This document shows, piece by piece, positions 37,925 through 45,388 of a stretch of 64,000 bases of DNA. The stretch's first letter is position 1. Every line of letters begins with the position of its first letter. This DNA comes from Acidobacteria bacterium AB60 (lineage in GTDB: Bacteria > Acidobacteriota > Terriglobia > Terriglobales > Acidobacteriaceae). Location of the stretch: positions 434,001-498,000 of the forward strand of contig VANK01000002.1 in assembly GCA_008682415.1 (NCBI GenBank). The letters run 5' to 3'. The translations under genes were made by a program, and so were the position numbers. The notes beneath the pieces are model-generated. The model was not told the DNA's origin, ran no database searches, and saw only the letters and a list, made by a program, of their open reading frames with translations.

Positions 37925-38599
37925 ATGTGGGTCAAGATCTGCGGAAACACCTCCCTTGAGGATGCCGTTCTGGCCGCGAATGCGGGGGCGGATGCCCTCG
38001 GTTTTGTGTTTGCGACCAGTCCACGCCGCGTGAGCCCAGAGCAGGTGAGCGCCATTGTGGCTGATCTGCCTGCGTCTGTCGAGAAGATTGGAGTATTCGT
38101 CGAAGACCCTGCGGAGACGATCGTACGCACCATCCGGACCTGCGGTCTGACGGGCGTGCAGTTGCACTCTCTTGCCGGAGCGGAGGTCCCAGCAACGTTG
38201 CGCGCGGAGTTCGGCACCTCGTTTCGGATTTTGCGCGTGGTGCACTTCGGGCCGGATGCCGCAGAGCGCGCCCGCGCCTACGCAGCGGATCCAAATGTTG
38301 ACGGCGTCCTGGTGGATTCCCGGACCGCTACTGCCGTGGGCGGCACCGGAATCGCTTTCGATTGGGAGAGCGCTCGCCACACGGTGTTCAGCGACGGAAA
38401 GGGAAAGCCGATGATTGTTGCGGGCGGCCTGAATCCGGAGAACGTGACAGCAGCCATCGCCGCGCTGCAGCCGTGGGGCGTCGACGTGGTCTCGGGTGTG
38501 GAAGCGGCGCCGGGCCGTAAAGACGCGGCAAAGGTGAGGGCCTTTGTGACGAGGGCGCGTGCGGGTGCTCATTCTGATTCTGATTTAGAACACATCTGA
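37925..38599 (+). CDS. trpF: Phosphoribosylanthranilate isomerase
   Basis: Converts PRA to CdRP in tryptophan synthesis; 224-residue barrel. WVKICGNTSLEDA at the N-terminus carries the catalytic Cys (KICG); LGFVFATSPRRVSPEQ, VGVFVEDPAETI-type GVFVEDPAETI, GVQLHSLAG, LVDSRTATAVGGTGIAFDW with the catalytic Asp, MIVAGGLNPENV and VDVVSGVEAAPGRKD follow in normal order. Tightly spaced behind trpC, so co-transcribed and probably translationally coupled. Confidence 0.97.
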   Translation: MWVKICGNTSLEDAVLAANAGADALGFVFATSPRRVSPEQVSAIVADLPASVEKIGVFVEDPAETIVRTIRTCGLTGVQLHSLAGAEVPATLRAEFGTSFRILRVVHFGPDAAERARAYAADPNVDGVLVDSRTATAVGGTGIAFDWESARHTVFSDGKGKPMIVAGGLNPENVTAAIAALQPWGVDVVSGVEAAPGRKDAAKVRAFVTRARAGAHSDSDLEHI

Positions 38600-38617
38600 C
38601 CTCTGGAGCCGAACGCA

Positions 38618-39161
38618 ATGAGAAGGTTGATTCTGACTGGCACCCCCGGCGCCGGAAAAACCACCCTTCTGCGCGCGCTCGAACTACAAGGATTCGGCGT
38701 TGTGGAGGAAGCAGCGACCGATCTGATCGCGCTTGAGCAAGCGCGCGGAGTCGCGATGCCGTGGCAAACACGCGGCTTTCTCGACAGCATCGTTCAGCTG
38801 CAGCGGCTGCGCGAAACGCGCTCCGCTGGGTGGCCCGAACCGGTCCAGTTCCACGATCGATCGGCGGTGTGCACTCTGGCTCTGGCGCGCTACCTGGGAT
38901 TTGCCGTCACGGCGGACCTGGACAAAGAGCTGCGAGAGCATCCGGGAGGAGCGGATCTTCGACCGGCGGGTCTTTTTTGTGGAGCATCTCGGGTTTGTGG
39001 CTCCCACCGAAGTCCGAAGAATCACCTTCGAGGAATCGCTGCGATTCGAACGGATACACGAGGAGACTTACCGCGAACTGGACTACGAGCTGGTACGGGT
39101 TGAGCCAGGTCCCGTAGAGCAGCGGCTGGAGACCATCCTGCGGACGGTGGAGGGCGGCTAG
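38618..39161 (+). pseudogene. AAA-type P-loop ATPase gene, frameshifted
   Basis: P-loop NTPase of the small predicted-ATPase type (AAA_28/NadR-kinase-like). The first frame (from ATG 38618, GGAG nine bases upstream) gives LILTGTPGAGKTTLLRALEL, GVVEEAATDLIALEQARG and FHDRSAVCTLALARYLGF, then loses sense near 38940 after DKELRE. The second frame continues IREERIFDRRVFFVEHLGFV, ESLRFERIHEETYRELDYEL and ends at 39161. One surplus base at about 38935-38950 explains the shift. If corrected the protein is about 180 residues. Placed between trpF and trpB; role in tryptophan metabolism is not established. Sequencing error cannot be excluded. Confidence 0.8.
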
Positions 39162-39210
39162 TACACTGAAGAGTTCCCCCTCTTCGGGCGGGCGATGCGC
39201 AGGAGGCCGC

Positions 39211-40440
39211 ATGGCATCGATCATTCTCCCATCTGCACCCTCGGAGTCGCGACCGGGGCGGTTCGGCATCTACGGCGGACGGTATGTGCCCGAGACGCTG
39301 ATGGCCGCGCTCACCGAGCTGGAACGCGAGTACGAACTCTCGAAGGCAGATGCGGCCTTTCAGGCGGAGTTGAATGCGCTGCTGAAAGACTACGCGGGGC
39401 GGCCGACGCCTCTGTACTTTGCCAAGAGGCTGACTGAGCATCTGGGCGGCGCGAAGATCTACCTGAAGCGCGAAGACCTTCTGCACACCGGAGCGCACAA
39501 GATTAACAATGCGCTGGGGCAGGGGCTGTTGGCCAAGCGCATGGGCAAGCAGCGCATTATCGCCGAGACGGGTGCGGGACAGCACGGAGTTGCAACCGCC
39601 ACCACCTGCGCGCTTTTGGGCCTGGAATGCGTGATCTACATGGGCGAGGTGGACATGGCGCGGCAGGAGCTGAATGTGCTCCGCATGCGTCTGCTCGGCG
39701 CAGAAGTGCGCGGGGTCTCGTCCGGTTCGAAGACGCTGAAGGACGCGATCAGCGAGGCCATGCGCGACTGGGTCACGAACGTGCGCACCACGTACTACAT
39801 TCTGGGGAGCGCGCTGGGAGCGCATCCCTACCCGACGATCGTGCGCGATTACCAGCGCTGCATCAGCCGCGAGATGAAGGAACAGATCCTGGAGAAAGAG
39901 GGACGGTTGCCCAACGCGGTGATCGCTTGCGTGGGCGGCGGATCCAATGCCATCGGCGCCTTCTACGAGTTCATTGGCGATCGCGATGTCCGGTTGATTG
40001 GGGTGGAAGCTGGCGGACGCGGCACCGCCCTGGGCGAGCATGCGGCGCGTTTTGCAGGCGGCGTTCCCGGCGTGCTGCAGGGGACCTTCTCCTATGTGCT
40101 GCAGGATGAGAATGGGCAGATAGCCCTCACGCATTCCGTTTCCGCGGGGCTCGATTACGCGTCGATCGGGCCGGAGCACGCAGCGCTGCACGATTCAGGA
40201 AGGGCGGAGTACACGGCTCAGGATGACGCGGCTGCCCTGAACGCGGTGGTGAAGCTGGCGCGGACGGAGGGAATACTGCCGGCTCTGGAGAGTGCCCATG
40301 CAATCGCCGAAGCCATGCGCGTGGCTCCCAAGATGACGCCCCGTGACATACTGATAGTCAATCTCTCGGGACGCGGCGACAAGGACATGGGCATTCTGGC
40401 CCAGGAGCTGAAGCTCGGGACTACAGATCAAAGGGACTAA
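39211..40440 (+). CDS. trpB: Tryptophan synthase beta chain
   Basis: PLP enzyme that joins indole and serine; 409 residues. [19 protein letters not shown] opens the conserved part, [20 protein letters not shown] follows, PLP Lys is in [13 protein letters not shown], then [20 protein letters not shown], the phosphate-binding [15 protein letters not shown], and [16 protein letters not shown]. This is the TrpB1 type that pairs with TrpA. AGGAGG lies five bases before ATG 39211. trpA begins eight bases after its stop. Confidence 0.98.
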   Translation: MASIILPSAPSESRPGRFGIYGGRYVPETLMAALTELEREYELSKADAAFQAELNALLKDYAGRPTPLYFAKRLTEHLGGAKIYLKREDLLHTGAHKINNALGQGLLAKRMGKQRIIAETGAGQHGVATATTCALLGLECVIYMGEVDMARQELNVLRMRLLGAEVRGVSSGSKTLKDAISEAMRDWVTNVRTTYYILGSALGAHPYPTIVRDYQRCISREMKEQILEKEGRLPNAVIACVGGGSNAIGAFYEFIGDRDVRLIGVEAGGRGTALGEHAARFAGGVPGVLQGTFSYVLQDENGQIALTHSVSAGLDYASIGPEHAALHDSGRAEYTAQDDAAALNAVVKLARTEGILPALESAHAIAEAMRVAPKMTPRDILIVNLSGRGDKDMGILAQELKLGTTDQRD

Positions 40441-40448
40441 GCGCGCCG

Positions 40449-41225
40449 ATGCCACTAAGTTTCCATCACAAGCCGGGCCTGGTCGTCTATCTAACGGCGG
40501 GCGACCCTTCGCTCGAGGCAACGACCGCCATTGCGATCGCGGCCATCGATGCCGGGGCGGATGTGATCGAGTTAGGAGTGCCCTTCAGCGATCCGCTGGC
40601 CGATGGCCCGGTGATCCAGCGCGCGAGCGAGAGGGCGGTGGCGCGAGGGACGAAGCTAAGCGACGTGCTCGCGGTGGCGCGCGCGATTCGCTCCGCACGG
40701 CCCGAAGCGGGGCTCGTTGTCTTTACCTATTTGAATCCGATTCTGCGTTACGGCCTGACGCGCTTCGCAGACGATGCAAAGGCCGGAGGCGCGGACGGCG
40801 TCCTGGTTACGGATCTCATTGTCGAAGAGGCCGGCGACTATCTGCGCGAGATGGATCGCGTGGGGCTTGCGCCCGTGTTTCTGGCGGCGCCCACCAGCCC
40901 GGACGAGCGACTGGAAGCAATCGCTGCGCACTGCAAGGGATTCATCTACGCGATCTCTCGTACGGGGATCACCGGGAAACAGAGTGCGATGACTGCGGAT
41001 GCGGCGGCGCTGGTAGCGCGTATCCGGCGATGGAGCACGCTGCCGGTGGCCGTGGGATTCGGAATCTCCAACGCGCAGCACGTGGCGCAGGTGGCGGAGA
41101 TCGCCGATGGAGCGGTGATCGGCAGCGCGATTGTGGAGTTGATTGAACGCGCAACTCCCGAGACGGCCGCCGAGGACGTAGCCCGATTCATCAAAGGCCT
41201 TCAGCTATTAGCGGTGAGCTCCTAG
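40449..41225 (+). CDS. trpA: Tryptophan synthase alpha chain
   Basis: Cleaves indole-3-glycerol phosphate to indole, passed to TrpB by channel; 258-residue barrel. Catalytic Glu in DVIELGVPFSDPLADGPVIQ and Asp in GVLVTDLIVEEAGDY (typical VxDLPxEE is changed to TDLIVEE). Phosphate site residues in ISRTGITGKQ and VGFGISNAQHV. The 3' end overlaps one arm of an inverted repeat continuing into the gap before the chorismate mutase gene. Confidence 0.96.
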   Translation: MPLSFHHKPGLVVYLTAGDPSLEATTAIAIAAIDAGADVIELGVPFSDPLADGPVIQRASERAVARGTKLSDVLAVARAIRSARPEAGLVVFTYLNPILRYGLTRFADDAKAGGADGVLVTDLIVEEAGDYLREMDRVGLAPVFLAAPTSPDERLEAIAAHCKGFIYAISRTGITGKQSAMTADAAALVARIRRWSTLPVAVGFGISNAQHVAQVAEIADGAVIGSAIVELIERATPETAAEDVARFIKGLQLLAVSS

Positions 41226-41320
41226 CTTTTCCTGCTTCTCCGCTGAAGAGGCACTCGCGATCGGAATTGTCAGGCTCGGGAGCCATTGGCGAACAGCTAA
41301 CGGCTAGGAGCTAATAGCTG
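41202..41320. repeat. Overlapping inverted repeats at trpA 3' end
   Basis: CAGCTATTAGC (41202-41212) is the exact reverse complement of 41310-41320; AGCTCCTAGC (41217-41226) is the exact reverse complement of 41303-41312. The right-hand arms overlap by three bases, so the two pairings are largely alternative. No T-run follows. Words of the type GCTAAC/GCTAGG also recur at 42693-42879. Confidence 0.6.
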
Positions 41321-41337
41321 TTTTCAACGAGGTTCGA

Positions 41338-41679
41338 ATGACGCTGGAAGAATTGCGGCAACGCATTGATGTTCTGGATCGCCAGCTTGTGGAGCTGTTG
41401 AACGAGCGGGCGCGGGCTGCGCAGATGATCGGACACCTGAAGGCGGCGACCTCGCTGCCGGTGTACGAACCGGGTCGCGAAAAGGTGATCTACACCAACG
41501 TCCGCGAGGCCAATAAGGGCCCGCTGCCGGATATCGAACTGACCCACATCTACGAGCGGATCATCGATGTGATGCGCGCCTTGCAGCGCAACGAACTGGC
41601 ATCGGAGCGGCATGCGCAGGAGATGGCGCAGCTGCGGGGACACAGGGCGGCGTCGCCCGAGACTGGAAAGACGGAATGA
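41338..41679 (+). CDS. Chorismate mutase, AroQ type
   Basis: All-helical chorismate mutase of 113 residues converting chorismate to prephenate. TLEELRQRIDVLDRQLVELL, the Arg of NERARAAQMIGHLKA, and PVYEPGREKVIYTNV fit the AroQ active site (two Arg, Lys, Glu). GAGG lies six bases before ATG 41338. The stop overlaps the DAHP synthase start by ATGA, so the two are translationally coupled; in other bacteria the AroQ domain is fused to or regulates this type of DAHP synthase. Confidence 0.93.
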   Translation: MTLEELRQRIDVLDRQLVELLNERARAAQMIGHLKAATSLPVYEPGREKVIYTNVREANKGPLPDIELTHIYERIIDVMRALQRNELASERHAQEMAQLRGHRAASPETGKTE

Positions 41680-42692
41680 TCGTAGCAATGCTGGAGAAGG
41701 CGACCGAGGAAGAGATTGATGCGGTGATCGACGCGATGGTGGAGGCCGGCGTCGGCGTGCATCGCACTACGGGACAAATGCAAACCATCCTGGCCGGCGT
41801 GGGCCCCACCGCGTCTGTGGACCTGGCCAAGTTCGAAGTCATGCCGGGCGTGATGCACGTGCACCGCATCAGCTCCCCGTACAAGCTGGCCGGGCGCAAC
41901 TGGCGGCCGGAGGGCACCGTCGTCAAGTTCCGCAACGGCGTGACCGTGGGCGGCAAGCAGATGGTCATGATGGCGGGCCCGTGTTCCATTGAAGATCGCG
42001 AGCAGATCTTCGAGACGGCGCGCAGGGTCAAAGGAGCCGGCGGCAGCTTCCTGCGCGGTGGCGCCTTCAAGCCGCGTTCTTCGCCGTACGCCTTTCAGGG
42101 GCTCGGCATCCCCGGCCTCGAGCTGATGCGCGAAGCGGCCGAAGCACACGGGCTGCTGGTCGTGAGCGAGGTCATGGAGATCTCCCAGATCGAGCCGATG
42201 TTGCCCTTCGTCGACCTGTTCCAGGTGGGCGCGCGCAACATGCAGAACTTCAATCTGCTGCGCGAACTCGGCCTCATTCGCAAACCAGTGCTGCTCAAGC
42301 GCGGCATCGCCGCCACCATCGAAGAGATGCTGCTGGCCAGCGAGTACATCCTCACCGGCGGCAACTACGACGTCATCCTGTGCGAGCGCGGTATCCGCAC
42401 CTACGAAACCGCCACGCGCAACACCATGGACATCTCCGCCATCCCGGTGGTGAAGAAACTCTCGCATCTGCCCATCGTTGGCGACCCCTCGCACGGCACC
42501 GGGCGGAGAGATATGGTCGCGGCGATGGCGCGCGCCTCTGTTGCGGCGGGCGCCGACGGGGTGATCGTTGAAGTCCACCCCAACGCCGACAAGGCCGCCA
42601 GCGACGCCGCGCAGACCCTCTATCCGGATCAGCTGGATCAGTTGATGGGAGAACTGCGGCTGATTGCCAACGCGGTGGGGAGGAGCTTTTGA
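41676..42692 (+). CDS. 3-deoxy-7-phosphoheptulonate (DAHP) synthase, type I-beta
   Basis: First enzyme of the shikimate pathway (PEP plus erythrose 4-phosphate). 338 residues with an N-terminal ferredoxin-like regulatory domain (residues 1-70, MIVAMLEKATEEEIDAVIDA) as in Thermotoga DAHPS, followed by the barrel: MMAGPCSIEDREQIFETARR, FLRGGAFKPRSSPYAFQG, DLFQVGARNMQNFNLL, KPVLLKRGI and LPIVGDPSHGTGRRDMV, with metal-binding Cys, His and Glu (VEVHPNADKAASDA). Directly coupled to the chorismate mutase gene, suggesting feedback by prephenate or a complex (inference from relatives). Confidence 0.96.
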   Translation: MIVAMLEKATEEEIDAVIDAMVEAGVGVHRTTGQMQTILAGVGPTASVDLAKFEVMPGVMHVHRISSPYKLAGRNWRPEGTVVKFRNGVTVGGKQMVMMAGPCSIEDREQIFETARRVKGAGGSFLRGGAFKPRSSPYAFQGLGIPGLELMREAAEAHGLLVVSEVMEISQIEPMLPFVDLFQVGARNMQNFNLLRELGLIRKPVLLKRGIAATIEEMLLASEYILTGGNYDVILCERGIRTYETATRNTMDISAIPVVKKLSHLPIVGDPSHGTGRRDMVAAMARASVAAGADGVIVEVHPNADKAASDAAQTLYPDQLDQLMGELRLIANAVGRSF

Positions 42693-42879
42693 AGCGGAGT
42701 TAGCGGCGCCGGCGGGTGAGCGCGGCTAGTCGCGACGACCTCTGGCAGGTGTGTGTGGTGGGCACCGCTGTACCGCTTTACCATGACTGCTCGGAGCCAA
42801 CGACTACACTGCTCAGCCAGCTCTGCTAACGCGCGCGTCTAACTCCGCTAACACAGCTATCTCCGCTACACTTGATCCA
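42693..42879. other. Intergenic region before prephenate dehydrogenase
   Basis: 187 bases, no gene. Contains repeated words around CTCCGCTAAC / CTCTGCTAAC at about 42824-42870. The function is unknown. Confidence 0.5.
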
Positions 42880-43743
42880 ATGATCAACCGCATCGCCATC
42901 CTGGGCACTGGCCTGCTGGGCACATCCGTGGGCCTCGCCCTGCGTGCCGCGGGATATCGCGGCGCGATCATCGGCTGGAATCGAGGTGCGGAGGGCGCAC
43001 AAACCGCCCTGAAGATGGGCGCAATCGACGCGGTCGCCAATGATCCCATCGAAGCCGCGCGGCAGAGCGACGTCACGCTCCTCTCCGTCCCCATCTACGC
43101 CACCCTCGACCTGATGCAGCAACTCTCCGGCGTCCTCGGTTGTGAACATCTGGTCACGGACGTGGGCAGCACCAAGGGCCAGATCACCGAAGCCGCCGGC
43201 CGTCTCTTCAACACGCCGGAACGTGCAGCATTTCTCCCCGGCCATCCCATGGCTGGCAAAGAGCGCGGCGGCGCGGAACTCGGCGACGCCACCCTCTTCA
43301 AAGGCGCTGTCTGGCTCTTCACCGACGTTGCCACGTGGGAGCGTTCTTCCACGGCGTCGGCCCTCGTCAGAAGCTGGCGCGAATTCGTCACCGCCATGGG
43401 CTCGCGCGTCATCGACATTGATGCCACGCGGCACGACGAGATGGTCGCCTGGGTCAGCCATCTGCCTCAATTCATCGCCACCGCCTTGAGCGCTCTCTTG
43501 GAAGACGCAGTGGGCGAAGCGCCTGAGTTGCGCGACGTGGGCGGACGCGCCTTGCGGGAGATGACCCGCCTCGGGGCCAGTCCGTATTCGATGTGGCGCG
43601 ATATCGCTCACACCAACACCGCGGCAATTGAGCGCGCCATCGCGGCGCTCGAACAGCGGCTTCAGCATATGCGGGAAAATCTGCGCACGCCCGAGCTGCG
43701 CGACGAGTTTGTCCGCGCCAACAAGTTCCGCGACCAGTTCTAG
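42880..43743 (+). CDS. tyrA: Prephenate/arogenate dehydrogenase
   Basis: NAD(P)-dependent oxidative decarboxylation of prephenate toward tyrosine; 287 residues. Rossmann start INRIAILGTGLLGTSVGLAL, then VTDVGSTKGQI, LPGHPMAGKERGGAELGDA (conserved active-site His), TRHDEMVAWVSHLPQFIATA (second conserved His) and a C-terminal dimerisation helix region. No ACT domain or fused chorismate mutase, consistent with the separate AroQ gene upstream. Placed after the aro genes but with its own 187-bp upstream gap. Confidence 0.95.
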   Translation: MINRIAILGTGLLGTSVGLALRAAGYRGAIIGWNRGAEGAQTALKMGAIDAVANDPIEAARQSDVTLLSVPIYATLDLMQQLSGVLGCEHLVTDVGSTKGQITEAAGRLFNTPERAAFLPGHPMAGKERGGAELGDATLFKGAVWLFTDVATWERSSTASALVRSWREFVTAMGSRVIDIDATRHDEMVAWVSHLPQFIATALSALLEDAVGEAPELRDVGGRALREMTRLGASPYSMWRDIAHTNTAAIERAIAALEQRLQHMRENLRTPELRDEFVRANKFRDQF

Positions 43744-43773
43744 CCTGACAAGTTGCGCAACGAATGTGCGTCG

Positions 43774-44268
43774 TTAGACGGGCTCAGCCTGCCTGACGGG
43801 CTCGGCCTCGGCTACCGGATCGGTGACGGTGGGGTTGACGACCTGAAGGTTCTCCGCCCGCGCGGCATCGAGCAGGTGTTGCGATGCGGAAACGAAGATG
43901 ATCTCTGTACCCTGGAACATGTCGCGCGCCACCAAAGCCGCGCCCAATTGCAGCGCATCCGGCCAGCGGAGCGCCCGCCGATCCAGCAATTGGCGCGCAC
44001 ACTCCAGAACCGCGGGATTCAGCGGCTCCTGAACCGTACGCGCCGACTCGAGCCGCAAAATCTCCAAGGCTGCCGCCGCGTCTTCCCGGCTGATGCCTCC
44101 GGCTCGTTCCCGGCGCCGGATCGCGGCGTAAACCTCAAGCGGTGTGGAGGCAGAAATGAGCTTGCGGTTGTCCTCGACGCTTTCCATCAGCTTGATCAAG
44201 GCATCGGTGCCCGGCTCGCGGACGAACAATTTCGCGAAAGCTGTAGCCTCGAGGAAGTAGCAACTCAC
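43774..44268 (-). CDS. PIN-domain ribonuclease toxin
   Basis: Predicted VapC-like endoribonuclease of 164 residues. Start is GTG 44268, overlapping the upstream gene's stop as GTGA. Core features: CYFLEATAFAKLFVREPGTD, STPLEVYAAIRRRE and RWPDALQLGAALVARD, LFVSAS-like IIFVSASQHLLDAA. The first acidic position is Glu instead of the common Asp (FLEATA for YLDTSA), so Mg binding may differ. The partner is not a typical small antitoxin but a 240-residue protein encoded just upstream. Confidence 0.88.
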   Translation of the reverse strand: MSCYFLEATAFAKLFVREPGTDALIKLMESVEDNRKLISASTPLEVYAAIRRRERAGGISREDAAAALEILRLESARTVQEPLNPAVLECARQLLDRRALRWPDALQLGAALVARDMFQGTEIIFVSASQHLLDAARAENLQVVNPTVTDPVAEAEPVRQAEPV

Positions 44269-44987
44269 AGAACCCCCCGTTCCTCTTCAAGAACTGCGGT
44301 CAATGTCTCGCCATTCACCGCCACGGGATGGAAGCGCTGGGCCTCCTCGGGAATGCCCGCCTCGGCTCGATTCAGCCGGATCGTCGTGGTGGGGTAAGCA
44401 GGTGTCTTGGGATTGGCAATCTTGCTGGTGAGCACAACTCCGCGCTGGATCGCCTCCGCGAGTATGGCCTGGCGCGACTCCGGATTCTGATTCCACCGGA
44501 ACGACTTCCTCGGAAGGAACGAATCGCGGAACCACTTGAGGGCAATAAACGCATGGCCCCCGCGCTCGGCCTCGGCCAGCGCCCCGCACAACTCCTTCAC
44601 CCGCGCGTCCAGATCTGCCGGATTCGCCGGGTCGTGCGCGTCATCCTCGTCATAACGGTGGTCGTGGCGGTCACTGCGTAGCGCGTTGCGCACGCTGCGG
44701 GTTTGGGGCTCATCCCCATCCACCCGTTCGAAATAGATCCGGACCTCATCCTCTTCCGGCGACCATGAGTCCGCCGATGCGTTCCGCCGCTTGCTCCGCC
44801 CGTTCTCGCTGCAAAGCTCTACAATAACCTGGTATCCGGGAGGCGCCAGGAATCGAAGCGCGCGCGCCAGCCCAGGATCCTGAGAATATGAAAGCTCGCT
44901 CAGGGCCTCTTCGATAATCTCTTCCGCATCTGGGATACTCATATTACTTACATCAATGCTGGCATGCGCAGCTTTTGTGGACTTCAT
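44265..44987 (-). CDS. Unrecognised protein coupled to PIN toxin, candidate antitoxin
   Basis: 240 residues, no family recognised. ATG 44987 has GGAG eight bases upstream. The N-terminus is helical and acidic (MSIPDAEEIIEEALSELSYS); the middle has a His/Asp-rich charged segment (RSDRHDHRYDEDDAHDPANP, near residues 104-123); the C-terminal third has GHAFIALKWFRDSFLPRKSF and ends with AVLEEERGVL. No RHH, AbrB or PhD motif was identified. Because its stop overlaps the toxin start and it precedes the toxin, an antitoxin role is likely, but it is much larger than usual. Confidence 0.65.
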   Translation of the reverse strand: MKSTKAAHASIDVSNMSIPDAEEIIEEALSELSYSQDPGLARALRFLAPPGYQVIVELCSENGRSKRRNASADSWSPEEDEVRIYFERVDGDEPQTRSVRNALRSDRHDHRYDEDDAHDPANPADLDARVKELCGALAEAERGGHAFIALKWFRDSFLPRKSFRWNQNPESRQAILAEAIQRGVVLTSKIANPKTPAYPTTTIRLNRAEAGIPEEAQRFHPVAVNGETLTAVLEEERGVL

Positions 44988-45388
44988 ACTTTCATCTCCG
45001 TCTACCGCTCAACTACTTCCGAATAGCGGTGCGCCCGACCAGGGCCTGGCGGCCAAACTTCGGCGCACGACATACTAAAATCTACGAGTCGGCCTTCCCA
45101 CGAGCCGGACCCGCAGGTACTCCCCACCCAGGGGTGTGTAAATCAAGGCACCGGTGAATTTTCCATCACCGAAATGAAAAGTCCGATTGCTTGTTGAACA
45201 TTACCAGAAAAAGAAAGGCTCTACTTATTCTTATGAAACTTCGACCCCACTCAGTGTAATCGAAGACGCGAAGAACGGCTCAGAAACTTTGCAGAATGAG
45301 GCAATTTTCGCAAAAAATCCCCTCTTGCCCCTGAGCATACAGCCCCCCGCGCGTTTGCTTCAGACAATGAACTTCGTACAATGAAAGT
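44988..45388. other. Intergenic region between divergent genes
   Basis: About 400 bases. The left half is GC-rich; 45140-45320 is AT-richer and should contain the promoter of the secreted-protein gene. An 8-codon open frame at 45233-45259 is too short to support. No repeat or RNA structure was recognised. Confidence 0.5.

Noticed and set aside
45233..45259. 8-codon leader peptide upstream of the secreted-protein gene
   Set aside because: No RBS, no regulatory codon pattern and chance occurrence is likely.
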